From: an uncultured Pseudorhodoferax sp.
Lineage (GTDB): Bacteria; Pseudomonadota; Gammaproteobacteria; Burkholderiales; Burkholderiaceae
Direction of reading: 5' to 3'
NCBI GenBank assembly: GCA_913776795.1
Contig: CAJYRH010000310.1
Location: 1 to 6,618, forward strand
DNA: 6,618 nt
A model generated the notes under the pieces. It was not told the origin of the DNA, searched no databases, and worked only from the letters and a program-made list of their open reading frames with translations. Shown piece by piece: positions 1 through 6,249 of the stretch; positions within the stretch are counted from its first letter, which is position 1, and the number at the start of each line of letters is the position of its first letter. A program made the position numbers and the translations under genes.

Positions 1-394
1 GCAGCAAGCCGATCGGCATCACGATGCCGGATGCGTACAGAGCCAGGCTCAGGCCGAACACGTACGGAGAAGCGGCTCCTTCGGTCAGATGGATCATCCA
101 GACGATCATGACCTGCGGCAGCATCAGCCAGGCCACTGTGATGGCGCGCACATACCTGTCGGCCGCACGCGAATACAGCAACGCCAGCAAACCAACCAGC
201 AGGACGGTCGTCAGGCCACGCGCGATGCCCAGGGGCAGAACGAGTTGCGGATAGAAGGCCATGTCCAGTCCCACCCCGCTGGGAACCAGAATGCACGCCA
301 CGATGCAGCCGGCGCGGCTGTACGCCAAGCGGAACTCTGAAAGCTCTGCCTCGTAGTCGGCTTTCAGCGCGTCGGTGAGCTGGAGCTCGCTCAT
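1..394 (-). CDS. Multi-spanning membrane protein, N-terminal part only (possible sensor kinase)
   Basis: The frame opens at an ATG (392-394) and stays open for 131 codons to the window edge, so the C-terminal part is missing. A hydrophilic N-terminus of about 22 residues (MSELQLTDALKADYEAEL) is followed by four likely membrane helices at roughly residues 25-46, 52-74, 82-102 and 110-131. The loops are short: SRAADRYVR between helices 2 and 3, and HLTEGAASPY between 3 and 4. This looks like the membrane sensor part of a signalling protein such as a histidine kinase or a nucleotide cyclase, but no catalytic domain is in view. The start lies only 9 bp after the stop of the methyltransferase gene, so the two are probably co-transcribed and translationally coupled. 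No strong Shine-Dalgarno sequence is seen. If the upstream gene is phcB-like, this would be the phcS-like sensor kinase, but that is inferred from position and topology. Confidence is high that it is a gene and low on function. Confidence 0.75.
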   Translation of the reverse strand, partial: MSELQLTDALKADYEAELSEFRLAYSRAGCIVACILVPSGVGLDMAFYPQLVLPLGIARGLTTVLLVGLLALLYSRAADRYVRAITVAWLMLPQVMIVWMIHLTEGAASPYVFGLSLALYASGIVMPIGLL

Positions 395-403
395 GGAAAC
401 CCG

Positions 404-1849
404 TCAGCCGCCGACAGCCGGCAGCACGGCCAGGTGCATGAACACATTCACACCCGTTGCATCGGTCCAGAGCCGCTCGACGCTGGTCCGCTCCGGCGCC
501 ACCGCCCGCATGCCGGCTTCGTCGCGGTAGATCAGATGCCATTCCAGCACATGTTCCATCACGTTGCGGTCGGGGTTGCGGTCGTGGACGTTGGTCACGA
601 GAACTTCACCGCCGGCGCGTGTGCGGCCGACGAAGTACTCGAGCAAGCGGTTGCAGACCTTGTCGGAAAGATAGTCGAAAAGCCCTGCGCAGTAGACGAA
701 GTCGAAGGGCGGATCGTTCGAAGCGCGCGTGCCGGAACTGCGCTTGAGCAGGTTGTGGACGGACTCATGGACGAACTCCACCGCGACACGCACGCCGCGC
801 CGGGCGCACGCCTGGTCGATCATGGCGCGTGTGTAGGCCAGCGTCTCCTCGCTGAAGTCCATCAATGTGAAAACGAAGCGTTCGGGGGAGGGATGCTGTT
901 CGATCAGGCGCTGAATCTCGACCGCTGGACCGCAGCCCACGTTCAGCACGCGGACCGGCCCGCGGTTGCCTGGCCGCTCTGTCTGCGCCGACAAGGTGTC
1001 CACCAGAATGTCGATGCGGTTGCGGTGCGCCGTGGCGACCGGCGCGCTCAGGAAGAAGGTGTTGATGATCTGGAAATAGGTGCTGGGCCCTTCGCGCGGG
1101 TCGCTCAGCATCTGGTTGACCATCTGGTAGTCGCCCGCGTAGCCCAGCGGCTTGGCGAAGGTGCGGTACACGAACGGCGCGCGCAGGATCAGCGGGTGGA
1201 TCGCGGTCTGCGCGAAGCTGCGGTGGCCGGTCTGCAGCGGCTCGGGCACACTGCTCGCCACGTCCTCGAGCCGGTCGAAGTAGTCGCGTGTGCGCAGCAT
1301 CAGCGGCTCGGCCATCTCGAAGAAGACATCCTTGCGCAAGCGGCCCTCGGCGTCCTTGGGCAGCGTGGCCGACATGTCGGCCTGGTCCACCCAGCGCGAC
1401 ACGTCGGACAGGTAGGCGCGCATTTCGCTCACGGCCACCTGGTAGGCCTCGCCGATCTTGAAGCGCTGGTTCCACTCCTCCACGAAAGCGCGGGCCTGCT
1501 GCGAGAAGGAGGCCGGATCGTGGCCCAGCACGGCCAACTCGTCCCATTCGTCGATCAGCGTGACCGAGACCACCGCCATGAGGCCGGTGTTGAGCAGGCT
1601 GACCACCACGGCCTTGCCGCGGTACACCGGGCGCTCGCCGGCCCGCACGGTCAGATCGCTCAGCACCTCGCTGACCTGGACGATGGAATAGGGGTTGTAG
1701 ATCTCCATCACCAGCGAGCGTCGCTGGTGGTTCGTCAACACGCCGCGGACGACCTCGCCCTGGCTGTTGCGGAACGTGATGACGGCATCGATGGCACGGG
1801 GAGCTAGCACGGCGCGGACCTCGGCGAACGGAGGAAAAAAGAGCTGCAC
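404..1849 (-). CDS. Two-domain protein: PilZ-like barrel plus SAM-dependent methyltransferase (PhcB-like)
   Basis: The 481-residue product has two parts. Residues about 15-105 are beta-rich (AVITFRNSQGEVVRGVLTN, then VVVSLLNTGLMAVVSVTLID) and look like a PilZ-type barrel, but the canonical RxxxR and D/NxSxxG c-di-GMP motifs are not clear. Residues about 170-481 are a class I methyltransferase. A conserved-looking helical block (HPLILRAPFVYRTFAKPLGYAGDYQM, 218-243) precedes motif I VLNVGCGPA (301-309), an acidic motif II LMDFSEET (329-336), FVYCAGLFDYL (384-394) and GGEVLVTNV (413-421). The block before motif I and the motif spacing recall proteins annotated as 3-hydroxy fatty acid methyl ester synthases (PhcB). 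This is recalled, not searched. PhcB methylates a 3-hydroxy fatty acid to make a diffusible signal. The start is uncertain. GTG at 1849 is the first start after an in-frame TGA (1859-1861) and has no SD. GTG at 1810 has GAGG eight bases upstream and gives 468 residues. A membrane protein gene follows after 9 bp. Confidence 0.85.
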   Translation of the reverse strand: MQLFFPPFAEVRAVLAPRAIDAVITFRNSQGEVVRGVLTNHQRRSLVMEIYNPYSIVQVSEVLSDLTVRAGERPVYRGKAVVVSLLNTGLMAVVSVTLIDEWDELAVLGHDPASFSQQARAFVEEWNQRFKIGEAYQVAVSEMRAYLSDVSRWVDQADMSATLPKDAEGRLRKDVFFEMAEPLMLRTRDYFDRLEDVASSVPEPLQTGHRSFAQTAIHPLILRAPFVYRTFAKPLGYAGDYQMVNQMLSDPREGPSTYFQIINTFFLSAPVATAHRNRIDILVDTLSAQTERPGNRGPVRVLNVGCGPAVEIQRLIEQHPSPERFVFTLMDFSEETLAYTRAMIDQACARRGVRVAVEFVHESVHNLLKRSSGTRASNDPPFDFVYCAGLFDYLSDKVCNRLLEYFVGRTRAGGEVLVTNVHDRNPDRNVMEHVLEWHLIYRDEAGMRAVAPERTSVERLWTDATGVNVFMHLAVLPAVGG

Positions 1850-1902
1850 GCTTGCAGGTCAACAAGCCTGCATCCAAAAAACCAGGGAGCCAGACATGGC
1901 CG

Positions 1903-1916
1903 CCCGCTGCGGCGGG
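1903..1916 (-). repeat. Short GC-rich inverted repeat in the gap after the SEC-C gene
   Basis: On the minus strand CCCGC-CGCA-GCGGG gives a perfect 5-bp stem with a 4-base loop. An overlapping alternative pairing (GCCGC and GCGGC) is also possible. It sits about 20 bases after the stop of the UPF0149/SEC-C gene. A run of six T residues follows about 20 bases later, too far for a standard intrinsic terminator. It could be a weak termination or attenuation structure, or simply a product of the high GC content. Confidence 0.3.
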
Positions 1917-1934
1917 ACGGTCAGGCTGTGTCGC

Positions 1935-2801
1935 TCAGGTCGCACCATGGCACTTCTTGAATTTCTTGCCGCTGCCGCAGGGGCAGGGATCGTTGCGCCC
2001 GGGCGCGGCCGTGTCGTGACGGACCTGCGCCACCCGCGGACCGAGGCTGAGGCCGGCGGCGCGCAGGTCATAGACCGCCCAGACCGCCTCGCCGAAAGCC
2101 TCCAGGCGGTCCGCCGACATGCTGGGCGGGCCTTCCTCGCCCTCGTCGCTGACATAGGCCGAAACTTCGTCCGGACCCTCGTCGTCCTCGCACAGCGCGG
2201 CGACGGAGCCCAGGGCATCGTCCATCGCACGGGCAATGTCCTTTTCCCGGCTCGGGGCCAGCCATTCGTCCGGCCAGGTCTCCACCACCAGCATGAAGCC
2301 CAGCGCCCACAGCTGGGCGAACGAGGGCAGTTGGGCCTGCGCCTCGGCCAGCGCGGCGGCGTCCTCCCCCTCCAGCCCGAGGGCCTGGGCACGCGCACCG
2401 GATTCGAGCTGGGCCATGGCGCTGCGCACGTCCAGCACCTGCGGGCAGTAGGCGCGTTCGTCGTCCAGCTTGTCCACATCTGCATCCAGTGCGGTGGCAA
2501 CTTCCTGCCAGCGGCGTGCCCACAGGCTCTCGAACTCCTCTCGCACGACAGCGTCGGTGAAAAGCGCCTCCAATGTCCTCGGCGATTCGAGCAACACGGG
2601 CCAGTAGTCCGCAGGGGCGATCGGGCTGCGGCAGCACACCAATGCTGCGAGGAACCCCTCGCACATCTCCCACTGGGGCGCATCGATTCCCTGTTCCCGC
2701 AAGCCGTCCAGCAAGGCATCGAGCCGATCAAAGTCCTCCGGCTGCAGCGCGGTTGCGGCCGCCGGCCTTGCCTCGGTTGATGTGAACACGTTTGATTGCA
2801 T
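1935..2801 (-). CDS. UPF0149/YecA-like protein with C-terminal SEC-C zinc motif
   Basis: The 288-residue product has an N-terminal helical UPF0149 (YecA/YgfB-like) region, recognisable from [12 protein letters not shown] followed by [15 protein letters not shown] and ADYWPVL (residues about 23-70) and from [21 protein letters not shown] (160-180). An acidic stretch lies at 204-223 ([10 protein letters not shown] and DEGEE). It ends in a classic SEC-C motif, [18 protein letters not shown] (269-286), with zinc ligands Cys273, Cys275, Cys284 and His285. SEC-C motifs occur at the end of SecA and in many uncharacterised bacterial proteins, and are thought to mediate protein contacts. The function of this family is not established. 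The ATG at 2801 was chosen because the alternative, an in-frame TTG at 2867, would place strong inverted repeats inside the coding region. No clear SD precedes either start. It probably heads its own transcript, about 100 bp after the PIN gene. Confidence 0.85.
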   Translation of the reverse strand: MQSNVFTSTEARPAAATALQPEDFDRLDALLDGLREQGIDAPQWEMCEGFLAALVCCRSPIAPADYWPVLLESPRTLEALFTDAVVREEFESLWARRWQEVATALDADVDKLDDERAYCPQVLDVRSAMAQLESGARAQALGLEGEDAAALAEAQAQLPSFAQLWALGFMLVVETWPDEWLAPSREKDIARAMDDALGSVAALCEDDEGPDEVSAYVSDEGEEGPPSMSADRLEAFGEAVWAVYDLRAAGLSLGPRVAQVRHDTAAPGRNDPCPCGSGKKFKKCHGAT

Positions 2802-2811
2802 GCGTTGTGGA

Positions 2812-2839
2812 CATTCGGCCGAATCCGATTCGCCGAATG
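2812..2839. repeat. Nested inverted repeat upstream of the SEC-C gene
   Basis: CATTCGGC (2812-2819) is the exact reverse complement of GCCGAATG (2832-2839). Inside it GAAT (2821-2824) pairs with ATTC (2828-2831) across a CCG loop, leaving a single bulged C at 2820. This makes a 12-bp stem with one bulge. The left part also contains a perfect 12-base palindrome, ATTCGGCCGAAT (2813-2824). In the sense of the downstream gene it lies 11-38 bases before the ATG at 2801, so it could be an operator or a leader hairpin close to the ribosome entry site. No T-tract follows it on either strand, so it is not an intrinsic terminator. Confidence 0.6.
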
Positions 2840-2858
2840 GTAAACAATGAGAGGTTTT

Positions 2859-2879
2859 TGCATCCAACAGATGGATGCA
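2859..2879. repeat. Perfect 8-bp inverted repeat after the PIN gene
   Basis: TGCATCCA (2859-2866) and TGGATGCA (2872-2879) are exact reverse complements with a 5-base spacer (ACAGA). The repeat lies about 22 bases after the PIN stop codon and about 60 bases before the SEC-C ATG. On the minus strand it is followed by AAAAACC, not T residues, so it lacks the U-tract of an intrinsic terminator. It could be a regulator-binding dyad for the SEC-C promoter or a 3'-end stabilising hairpin for the rpoN operon transcript. Confidence 0.5.
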
Positions 2880-2900
2880 GAAGATTTGAATGCGCGCGAC

Positions 2901-3404
2901 TCACGCTTTCAGTTGCGTCGAGTGTGCCAGTTTCAGCAGATTGGATGACGTTTCGCGCGGAAGGGCTGCATGACGGTTGGTAACAAGCTGTTGCATGACC
3001 TGGACGCCCAGGCCGGCCAGCCTGGCCCGCGTCACGAGCACTGCGCGGTCCTTGCTCAGCAGCAAAGCCCGCTGCGCGACCGCCAGGTCGATGAACGGCT
3101 GGTCGTCCGGATCGGTACAGCGCACGGCCGCCGCAGGTGGCTCATCGACCATCTGGCTGCCGGCATCGAACGCGGCCACGATCGCTTCGGACTTCAGGCC
3201 GCGGGCCTGCATCCAGGCCATCAAATGGGCGTAATGCAGCACGCGGGCCAGCTCCTCCCGCATGCAGGGCACGACCAGCCAGCGCAGCCGCCCTTGCGCC
3301 AGCGCTTCGTGCAGCGCCTGGGTGCGGGCATCGCGGAACAGCAGCAGGTCCAGCGCCACATTGGTGTCGAGCACCACGGCGCGGCCAGGCTCAACCGGTT
3401 CCAC
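2901..3404 (-). CDS. PIN-domain protein, putative ribonuclease (COG1569-like)
   Basis: The 167-residue product is a single PIN domain. Its metal-binding acidic residues are visible: Asp13 in VVLDTNVALD, Glu50/Glu51 in MREELARVL, the DPDDQPFIDLA cluster (98-108) and Asp119 in LLSKDRAVL. The CxDPDD...DLA and SKD pattern matches the family often annotated as 'putative toxin-antitoxin system toxin component, PIN family'. PIN domains are Mg2+-dependent RNA nucleases. No antitoxin-like gene is next to it: the upstream neighbour is an RNA methyltransferase and the downstream one a SEC-C protein. It may therefore be an orphan nuclease working in RNA metabolism, which is inference. The start is a GTG (3402-3404) overlapping the end of the methyltransferase gene by 14 bp, which suggests translational coupling. 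No good SD is seen. A GTG nine codons in would remove the residues before the first beta strand and is less likely. Confidence 0.88.
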   Translation of the reverse strand: MEPVEPGRAVVLDTNVALDLLLFRDARTQALHEALAQGRLRWLVVPCMREELARVLHYAHLMAWMQARGLKSEAIVAAFDAGSQMVDEPPAAAVRCTDPDDQPFIDLAVAQRALLLSKDRAVLVTRARLAGLGVQVMQQLVTNRHAALPRETSSNLLKLAHSTQLKA

Positions 3405-4650
3405 TACCGTCGGCAGAAGGCGAAGGCGAAGGTGCCGGTGCCGCAGCCCGGGCCGATCCGGCGACGAGTTCGAAGCGGAACAGCCGGCATTCGATGGGGC
3501 CGTTCCACATCGGCACGCGGCGCGACTCCTTCAGGCGCATGCGGCTGGGCAGCTTGGCGTCGGGCGTCAGTACCCATGCGGTCCAGCCCGCATAGTTGCG
3601 CTTCCAGTGGCTTGCCAGCTGCGCAAAGAAGTCGCCGCCATCGTCGGTCTGCGCGGTTTCCCGGCCGCGCTGTGGCGGCACGCGGCCACGGCCAGCGGTC
3701 CCGGCGACACCGGCCACGGCGATGCGCTCGCCGTAGGGCGGGTTCAGCAGCATGGTGCCGGCCTCGGCCGGCGGCATGCGCTGCAGCGCGTCGCCGCCGC
3801 GCAGCTGTACGGCCGCGGCCACGCCGGCCCGCTGCGCGTTGCGCTGCGCGAAGTCGACCATGCGGTGGGCCACGTCGCTGCCGAACACTGTGGCCGTGGG
3901 GGCGTGCTGGGCAGCCTGGGCTTCCTCACGCAGTGCAGCCCAGACATGCGCCTGGAACGGCGCCAGCCGCTCGAAACCGAAGCGCCGGTTCAGGCCCGGC
4001 GCGATGCCGCAGGCGATCTGGGCGGCTTCGATGGCGATGGTGCCGCTGCCGCAGCAGGGGTCGTACAGCGGCGTCCGCGCGTCCCAGCCGCTGGCGGAGA
4101 GCATCGCTGCGGCCAGGGTCTCCTTGAGCGGCGCGTCGCCCTTGTCCTCGCGCCAGCCGCGCTTGAACAGCGGCTCGCCCGAGCTGTCGATGTACAGCTG
4201 CAGCCGGTCGGTGGTCAGGTGGGCGTAGATGCGCACCTGCGGAAAGCGGGTGTCCACGTCGGGCCGGCTGCCGGCTTTGTCGCGGAAGCGGTCGGCGATG
4301 GCGTCCTTGATGCGCAGCGCGGCGAAATTCAGGCTCTGCAGCGGGCTGTGCTGGGCCGTGAGCTCGATCTTGAACGTCTGGCGCGGGGTGAACCAGGCTT
4401 CCCACGCGACGTTGGCGGCGATCGCATAGAGGTCCTGCTCCTGGCGGTAGTCGCCATGGGCCAGCTCGATCAGCACGCGCTGGCACAGCCGGCTGTGCAG
4501 GTTCAGCCGCATGGCGTCGCGCCAGGAGGCGGCAAGGCGCACGCCGGCGCGGCGGGCCTGGACCGGAGCGCCGGCAATGCGCGCGGCCTCGTCGGCCAGC
4601 ATGGCTTCGACACCCGCCGCGCAGGGCAGGAACAAGCGCAGGTTTTGCAT
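3391..4650 (-). CDS. THUMP-domain class I RNA methyltransferase (RlmL-like, COG0116)
   Basis: The 419-residue product probably makes N2-methylguanine in 23S rRNA, by relation to the N-terminal half of E. coli RlmL. The N-terminal ferredoxin-like and THUMP region covers about residues 1-160 (RLFLPCAAGVEAML at the start, VRIYAHLTTDRLQLYIDSSG at its end). FKRGWR and APLKETLAAAML lead into the methyltransferase fold. SAM-binding motif I is DPCCGSGTIAIEAA (197-210), and the catalytic motif IV is LLNPPYGER (301-309), typical of N2-guanine or N6-adenine methylation. The second RlmK-type half of E. coli RlmL is absent. A Gly/Arg-rich stretch (about 311-338) follows NPPY where the fold usually continues directly, and the last 20 residues are Pro/Ser/Ala-rich. 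Both look like low-constraint additions. It starts with ATG 3 bp after the rpoN stop, and its stop overlaps the PIN start, so it lies inside an operon. The exact target base cannot be told from the sequence. Confidence 0.92.
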   Translation of the reverse strand: MQNLRLFLPCAAGVEAMLADEAARIAGAPVQARRAGVRLAASWRDAMRLNLHSRLCQRVLIELAHGDYRQEQDLYAIAANVAWEAWFTPRQTFKIELTAQHSPLQSLNFAALRIKDAIADRFRDKAGSRPDVDTRFPQVRIYAHLTTDRLQLYIDSSGEPLFKRGWREDKGDAPLKETLAAAMLSASGWDARTPLYDPCCGSGTIAIEAAQIACGIAPGLNRRFGFERLAPFQAHVWAALREEAQAAQHAPTATVFGSDVAHRMVDFAQRNAQRAGVAAAVQLRGGDALQRMPPAEAGTMLLNPPYGERIAVAGVAGTAGRGRVPPQRGRETAQTDDGGDFFAQLASHWKRNYAGWTAWVLTPDAKLPSRMRLKESRRVPMWNGPIECRLFRFELVAGSARAAAPAPSPSPSADGSGTG

Positions 4651-4653
4651 GGC

Positions 4654-6237
4654 TTACAGCGCTTTGCGCAGGTTCGTTGGCGCGATGCGCAGGGCTTCGC
4701 GGTACTTGGCGACGGTGCGGCGTGCGCACTCGATGCCCTGCTCCTTGAGCATCTCGGAGAGCTGGCTGTCCGACAGCGGCTTCTTCGGGTCCTCGGCCGT
4801 CACGAACTGCTTGATCAGCGCGCGCACGGCCGTGCTGGAAGCGTTGCCGCCGGTCTCGGTGCCCAGCGAGGAGCCGAAGAAGTACTTGAGCTCGAAGGTG
4901 CCGAAGGGCGTGGCCATGTACTTGGCCGTGGTCACGCGGCTGATGGTGGACTCGTGCAGGCCCAGCTCGTCGGCGATCTCGCGCAGCACCAGCGGGCGCA
5001 TGGCCAGCGCGCCGTGCGTGAAGAAATTCTTCTGCCGCTCGACGATGGCGTTGGACACGCGCAGGATGGTGTCAAAGCGCTGCTGGATGTTCTTGATGAA
5101 CCAGCGCGCCTCCTGCAGCCGCTGCTGCAGCGCGGCGGTGTCGGAAGCCTCGCGGCCGCCGCCGCGGTGCTGCTTGAGCGCGTTGGCGTAGATGTCGTGC
5201 ACGCGCAGGCGCGGCATCACGTCGGCATTGAGCTGGGCGCGGAAGCGCACGTTGGCGCCGCGCCCGCTCTTGACGACGATGACGTCGGGCACGATCACGT
5301 TGCGCTCCACGTCGACGAACTTGCGGCCGGGCTTGGGCTCGAGCCGCGTGATCAGCGCCAGTGCGGCCTTGATGCCGGCCTCGTTGTCGCCGCACAGGTT
5401 GGCCAGGCGGCGCAGGTCGCGTCGCGCCAGCAGGTCCATGGACTGGCGGCACATGCGCAGCGCGGTGCGCCGCAGCGGGGGCGGCACCTCGTCCTCGGGC
5501 AGGGCACGGATCTGCAGCGCCAGGCATTCGCCCAGGTGGCGTGCGCCAACGCCGGGCGGCTCCAGGTTCTGCAGCAGGCGCAGGGCCACGGTGAAGCGGT
5601 GCACGAGCTCCTCGTGCGCCTCGGGATCATCGCCGGCGAAACCGGCGGCCAGCTCCTCCAGGCTGTCTTCGAGGTAACCGTCGTCGTTGAGCGATTCGAT
5701 CAGGAAGCGCAGCGCGGCCGTATCCTCCTCGGACAGGCGCAGCGCCAGCGCCTGCCGGTGCAGGAAACTGGCGAGCGACTCCTGGCTGCGCGCCAGTTCG
5801 GTGGCGTCGGCCTCGCCGTCCTCGCCCTGCGTGGCGCCGTTGCGCGGCAGCGCATCGCCACCCCACTCGCCGTCGTCGGGCGCCACATCGTGCGTGCCGT
5901 CGCCGCCCCAGTCGTGCTCGTCGGCCTGGCCGGTCAGCGGCGATTCGGATTCGTTGCGGCTTTCGGCCGGTGCCTCGGTGGCGTAGTCCAGCCCGCTGGA
6001 CAGGGCGGCCTCGGTGTCGCGGTCTTCGTCGCGCACCGGCGTGTCGGCCTGCGCCAGCCCGAAGTCCTCGCCGGGCGCCTCGTCCATGGATTGCTCGAGG
6101 AAGGGGTTCTCGTCGAGCATCTGCTCGACCTCCTGCGACAGTTCCAGCGTGGACAGCTGCAGCAGCCGGATGGACTGCTGCAGCTGGGGGGTCAGTGCCA
6201 GGTGCTGGGAGACGCGGAGGGAGAGGCCTTGCTTCAT
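4654..6237 (-). CDS. rpoN: RNA polymerase sigma-54 factor RpoN
   Basis: RpoN directs RNA polymerase to -24/-12 promoters and needs an AAA+ activator to open them. The 527-residue protein shows the full layout. Region I (1-50) has the Gln/Leu-rich LTPQLQQSIRLLQLSTLEL activator-contact segment and LDENPFLE. Region II (about 50-150) is a long acidic linker. The core-binding region runs over about 150-350 (FLIESLNDDGYLE, LQNLEPPGVGARHLGECL). A helix-turn-helix region follows at about 416-455 (LREIADELGLHESTISRVTTAKYM). The RpoN box ARRTVAKYRE (505-514), which reads the -24 element, lies near the C-terminus. It is about 50 residues longer than E. coli RpoN (477), and the acidic linker probably accounts for much of this. 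It starts at an ATG 17 bp after lptB, with AGGGAG (6250-6255) 12 bases upstream as a plausible though distant SD. No own promoter is evident, so it is probably transcribed with the lpt genes. Confidence 0.98.
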   Translation of the reverse strand: MKQGLSLRVSQHLALTPQLQQSIRLLQLSTLELSQEVEQMLDENPFLEQSMDEAPGEDFGLAQADTPVRDEDRDTEAALSSGLDYATEAPAESRNESESPLTGQADEHDWGGDGTHDVAPDDGEWGGDALPRNGATQGEDGEADATELARSQESLASFLHRQALALRLSEEDTAALRFLIESLNDDGYLEDSLEELAAGFAGDDPEAHEELVHRFTVALRLLQNLEPPGVGARHLGECLALQIRALPEDEVPPPLRRTALRMCRQSMDLLARRDLRRLANLCGDNEAGIKAALALITRLEPKPGRKFVDVERNVIVPDVIVVKSGRGANVRFRAQLNADVMPRLRVHDIYANALKQHRGGGREASDTAALQQRLQEARWFIKNIQQRFDTILRVSNAIVERQKNFFTHGALAMRPLVLREIADELGLHESTISRVTTAKYMATPFGTFELKYFFGSSLGTETGGNASSTAVRALIKQFVTAEDPKKPLSDSQLSEMLKEQGIECARRTVAKYREALRIAPTNLRKAL

Positions 6238-6249
6238 CGAAACCGTCGA

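Noticed and set aside
24..340. Two short plus-strand frames at the left end
   Set aside because: They lie opposite a minus-strand frame with four well-formed membrane helices and have no protein-like features.
434..1807. A 457-codon open frame on the plus strand opposite the methyltransferase gene
   Set aside because: It mirrors the real gene, is rich in His/Val/Ala/Arg/Gln, and has no domain motif. The minus strand frame carries clear methyltransferase motifs.
1948..1970. Sigma-54-like -24/-12 promoter starting TGGCAC on the plus strand
   Set aside because: The GC of the -12 element is not at the required 10-bp distance from the GG, the site lies inside the SEC-C gene, and no gene on the plus strand would use it.
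1767..2780. A 337-codon plus-strand frame opposite the SEC-C gene
   Set aside because: Antisense shadow of the SEC-C gene with no domain or sensible start context.
1859..2863. A 334-codon minus-strand frame overlapping the SEC-C gene
   Set aside because: It is Arg/Pro/Ser/Trp-rich frameshifted sequence. The competing frame holds the UPF0149 pattern and an intact SEC-C motif.
2859..2879. Intrinsic terminator for the rpoN operon
   Set aside because: The stem is good but is followed by A residues on the minus strand, and the T-run on the plus strand lies before the stem, not after it.
4658..4671. GCGC-AAA-GCGC hairpin at the end of rpoN
   Set aside because: The stem is only 4 bp, lies within coding codons (RKAL), has no T-tract and is expected often in GC-rich sequence.
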